64,000 nt of DNA from JAVVHH01 sp963848035. GTDB lineage: Bacteria > Pseudomonadota > Alphaproteobacteria > Acetobacterales > Acetobacteraceae. The stretch is taken from positions 2,604,001-2,668,000 of the forward strand of contig CAWKCD010000001.1 of the NCBI GenBank assembly GCA_963848035.1, written 5' to 3'. The notes beneath the pieces were generated by a model. It worked only from the letters and a program-made list of their open reading frames with translations. It was not told the DNA's origin and made no database searches. Positions within the stretch are counted from its first letter, which is position 1. Every line of letters starts with the position of its first letter. The position numbers and the translations under genes were made by a program. Below are positions 61,887 through 64,000 of this stretch, piece after piece.

Positions 61887-62528
61887 GTGATCCCCTTCGC
61901 CGCCCGTCGCGCCCTCGACCGCCTCGTCACCGCCGTGATGACGCTCGTCCGCGCCGTCGCCCCAACCGACGCCCCAACCGGCGCCCAAACCCGCAAGCCG
62001 GCCCTGCCCGAAGCCGCCGCCCACGCCCTGTTCTACCGCCTCTGCCTCCTCGTCCCCCACCTCATCCGCATCGGCAATTTCGGCCTCCGCGCCTCCCCCA
62101 AACCCGCCGCCAAAGCCCCGAACCCGCCCGCGCCCCCGCCCGCCGCGCGCCCGGCCCGCCTCAAGGGAACCAACGCCCTCCCGCGCCGCCCCGGCTGGCT
62201 CCTCGCCGCGATCCCCGACATCGCCCAACCCGTCGCCGCCGAGATCGCCGCCCTCCTCGCCGACCCGGCCATCGCCACGCTCCTCGACCGAGCCCCCTCC
62301 CTCAATCGCACCCTGCGCCCCCTCCTGCGCAGCCTCGGCCTCGCCGCCCCACCCACCCCTGCGCCGCCCGCCCCGGCGCCGCGCACCGCATCGCCAAGCC
62401 CCAACCCGCCAGCCGCGCCGCCGCCCAACCCCGCCAACCCACCTGCGCGCCGGCCGGCAGTGATCGCGAGCGCCGCGAAATTGGCCCTCCTGACCACGAC
62501 GTCCGTCCACGCCATACTCGTTACGTAA
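61887..62528 (+). CDS. Pro/Ala-rich hypothetical protein
   Basis: A 213-residue protein of a kind often seen in Acetobacteraceae. A short N-terminal helical part (RALDRLVTAVMTLVRAVAP), then PRRPGWLLAAIPDIAQPVAAEIAALLADPAIATLLDRAPSLNRTLRPLLRSLGLAAP, and Pro-rich linkers around both. No signal peptide. The start is GTG 61887 or TTG 61881; neither has a good ribosome site, so the N-terminus is uncertain. It ends 12 bp before the convergent aldolase gene, with GTTACGTAAC, a perfect palindrome, at its stop. Function unknown. Confidence 0.6.
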   Translation: MIPFAARRALDRLVTAVMTLVRAVAPTDAPTGAQTRKPALPEAAAHALFYRLCLLVPHLIRIGNFGLRASPKPAAKAPNPPAPPPAARPARLKGTNALPRRPGWLLAAIPDIAQPVAAEIAALLADPAIATLLDRAPSLNRTLRPLLRSLGLAAPPTPAPPAPAPRTASPSPNPPAAPPPNPANPPARRPAVIASAAKLALLTTTSVHAILVT

Positions 62529-62540
62529 CAGTAACGAAAC

Positions 62541-63320
62541 TCACCCCCCGCCCGAAACCCGCGCCTTCCACAAATCCCAAGGACGCTGCACCTGCGTCTC
62601 CACGTTCGCCCGCGCCGTCCGGGCCTCCCCCTCGCTCAGATACGTCACCGGCCCCAGCCGCAGCGCATCCGCCAGCAGCCGCGCATTCACCTCCGCATAG
62701 ACCGCCCGATACACCACATGCGGCACCGACTCCGCCACGATCGTCGCCCCATGCCCCCGCATCAGCGTGATCAGGCTATCCCCCAACGTCCGCGCCAGCG
62801 CCGCCCCCAGCTCCCGGCTCCGGATCAGCAAATCCGTCGCATCCCCCGCCACGTCCCGGATCTCGAAATTCGGCGCCCCCGCCCCGATGAACCCGCACAT
62901 ATGGCAAACCGGCCGGAACGCCTGGCTCGGCACCACGCTGAACGGCACCACCGTCGGCGAATGGTTGTGCACCACCGCCATCACGTCCGGCCGCGCCCGA
63001 TAGATCTCGCTATGGATGAACCGCTCCAGATAGACCCGGCGCCCGCCCGCATCCACCGCGTTCCCGTCCAGATCGAACTCCACGATGTCGTCCCGCGTCA
63101 CCCGCCCCGGCGCCATGTTCCGCGCCAGCAGGAACCGGTCCGCCGCCTTGTCGTGCCGCGCGCTCACATGCCCGAACGCATCCACCACCCCCTGGTCGAA
63201 CAGGATCCGGTTCGCCGCCACCAGATCCTCGATCAGCCCCGGATCCGCCGCCGGCGCCTTCACCCCCCGGTCCGCCACCTCGGCCGAAATCGTCTGCGCG
63301 GGATCATCGGCCACCAACAT
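62541..63320 (-). CDS. class II aldolase/adducin family protein
   Basis: A 259-residue zinc-dependent aldolase-fold protein (fuculose-phosphate aldolase and adducin head family). Zinc ligands are His-Asn-His in VVHNHSPTV and His in MRGHGATIV; Glu in the first segment is not the canonical catalytic one. FGHVSARHDKAADRFLLARNMAP is the usual N-terminal part. ATG 63320 follows GAGGGAGTGAGACG with good spacing; ATG 63341 overlaps the MFS stop (TGATG) and is also possible. It probably shares a transcript with the MFS gene. Members act on sugar phosphates or on hydroxy-acids; the substrate is unknown. Confidence 0.8.
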   Translation of the reverse strand: MLVADDPAQTISAEVADRGVKAPAADPGLIEDLVAANRILFDQGVVDAFGHVSARHDKAADRFLLARNMAPGRVTRDDIVEFDLDGNAVDAGGRRVYLERFIHSEIYRARPDVMAVVHNHSPTVVPFSVVPSQAFRPVCHMCGFIGAGAPNFEIRDVAGDATDLLIRSRELGAALARTLGDSLITLMRGHGATIVAESVPHVVYRAVYAEVNARLLADALRLGPVTYLSEGEARTARANVETQVQRPWDLWKARVSGGG

Positions 63321-63340
63321 CGTCTCACTCCCTCGTTTCA

Positions 63341-64000
63341 TCAGTACCCAACCGCACGCCCCGTCCGCAGCACGCTCGCGATGCACGCCAGCGCCGAGAA
63401 CGTCGCCGCCATCCCCAACGTCACCGTTATCGCCCCGCTCGACAACAGCCCGAACACCAGCGCCACCAGCGCCGTCCCGCTCGTCTGCCCCAGCAGCCGG
63501 CTCGTCGCCTGCATCCCGCTCGCGCCCCCCGCCCGCGACGCCGGCGCCGACGCGATCATCGTCCGGTTGTTCGGCGAATTGAACAGCCCGAATCCGATCC
63601 CGCACAGCGACATCCGCCACCCGATGTTCCACAGCGCCGGCTCCGAAGGCAGCAGCGCCAGCGCCACCAGCCCGCACACCATCAGCCCTTGCCCCAGCCC
63701 GCCCAGCAGCCCCGGCGAGATCCGGTCCGCCAGCCGCCCCGCGATCGGCGCCACCAGCATCACCGTCAGCGGCCAAGGCGTCATCAGCAGCCCCGTCTCG
63801 CCCCGCCCCAACCCCAGCTCCCGCTCGAGGTAGAACGGCAGCGTCACGAACGCCATGCTCTGCGCCGCGAACGAGAACGTCGACGCCGCCACCGACAGCG
63901 CGAAGATCGGCCGCCGCATCAGATCCACCGGCAGCAGCGGGTTCACCCGCGACACCTGCCGCCGCGCCAGCATCCACCCCGCCGCCACCCCGCCCACGAC
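63341..64000 (-). CDS. MFS transporter, C-terminal part (5' end outside window)
   Basis: The last 219 residues of a major-facilitator transporter; the N-terminal half lies beyond 64000. Hydrophobic segments FALSVAASTFSFAAQSMAFVTLPFYL, GLLMTPWPLTVMLVAPIAGRLADRI (with the loop motif GRLADRISPGLLGG), and ALVALVFGLLSS are visible, and IASVLRTGRAVGY ends it. NSPNNRTMIASAP is typical of the DHA2 (EmrB/QacA, 14-helix) group. The stop overlaps the aldolase start region. It could export a drug or a metabolite. Confidence 0.8.
   Translation of the reverse strand, partial: VVGGVAAGWMLARRQVSRVNPLLPVDLMRRPIFALSVAASTFSFAAQSMAFVTLPFYLERELGLGRGETGLLMTPWPLTVMLVAPIAGRLADRISPGLLGGLGQGLMVCGLVALALLPSEPALWNIGWRMSLCGIGFGLFNSPNNRTMIASAPASRAGGASGMQATSRLLGQTSGTALVALVFGLLSSGAITVTLGMAATFSALACIASVLRTGRAVGY

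Overview
The window is very GC-rich (about 70 % by eye) and carries the gene style of an alphaproteobacterium of the Rhodospirillales, most likely the family Acetobacteraceae. It has a recognisable bciA (8-vinyl reductase of bacteriochlorophyll synthesis), dense tandem ABC-transporter operons joined by 1-4 nt start/stop overlaps, frequent GTG and TTG starts, and a Pro/Ala-rich conserved hypothetical of an Acetobacteraceae type. The bciA gene suggests a phototroph or a descendant of one. No rRNA, tRNA, CRISPR, insertion sequence or replication origin was seen.

Layout. 0-3 kb: an esterase fragment, bciA, an M24 peptidase and a small lipoprotein. 3.2-8.8 kb: a czcCBA-type heavy-metal efflux operon broken by about twelve single-base insertions. 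8.9-14.1 kb: a complete Dpp-type peptide ABC operon. 14.1-28.3 kb: a catabolic island with two SDRs, a NicX-like ring-cleavage dioxygenase, a FAD aromatic hydroxylase, a full Liv-type ABC transporter, an extended SDR, a Baeyer-Villiger monooxygenase, a LysR regulator and an MmgE/PrpD protein. 28.4-30.5 kb: an orphan solute-binding protein, a methyltransferase and a small secreted protein.

30.6-50.7 kb is a long co-directional minus-strand array. In transcription order it holds an Opp-type ABC transporter, a GH51 arabinofuranosidase, a DHDPS-family dehydratase, a ribose-type sugar ABC transporter, an extended SDR, a second Liv ABC transporter, a cupin, a FAD monooxygenase and a phospholipase-D-family protein. 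The first half reads as uptake and breakdown of arabinose-containing oligosaccharides by a non-phosphorylative route.

50.8-64 kb is accessory: a periplasmic cyclohexadienyl dehydratase (pheC), a three-gene cassette with an HExxH metallopeptidase-like protein of unknown role, a PEP-CTERM protein, another orphan binding protein, an AT-rich island driving a 1190-residue repeat protein, small hypotheticals, a class II aldolase and an MFS transporter cut by the window end.

Two signals cut across the genes. The first is a family of four imperfect palindromes of about 95-145 bp (near 10.4, 28.3, 39.9 and 41.5 kb). Their inner sequence is conserved, while their outer stems differ between copies but stay complementary within each copy. 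Three lie inside ABC operons, and two have become part of the flanking reading frames. The second is about eighteen apparent frameshifts with no accompanying nonsense mutations, mostly +1 and concentrated in czcCBA. These look more like sequence error or very recent decay than old pseudogenes.
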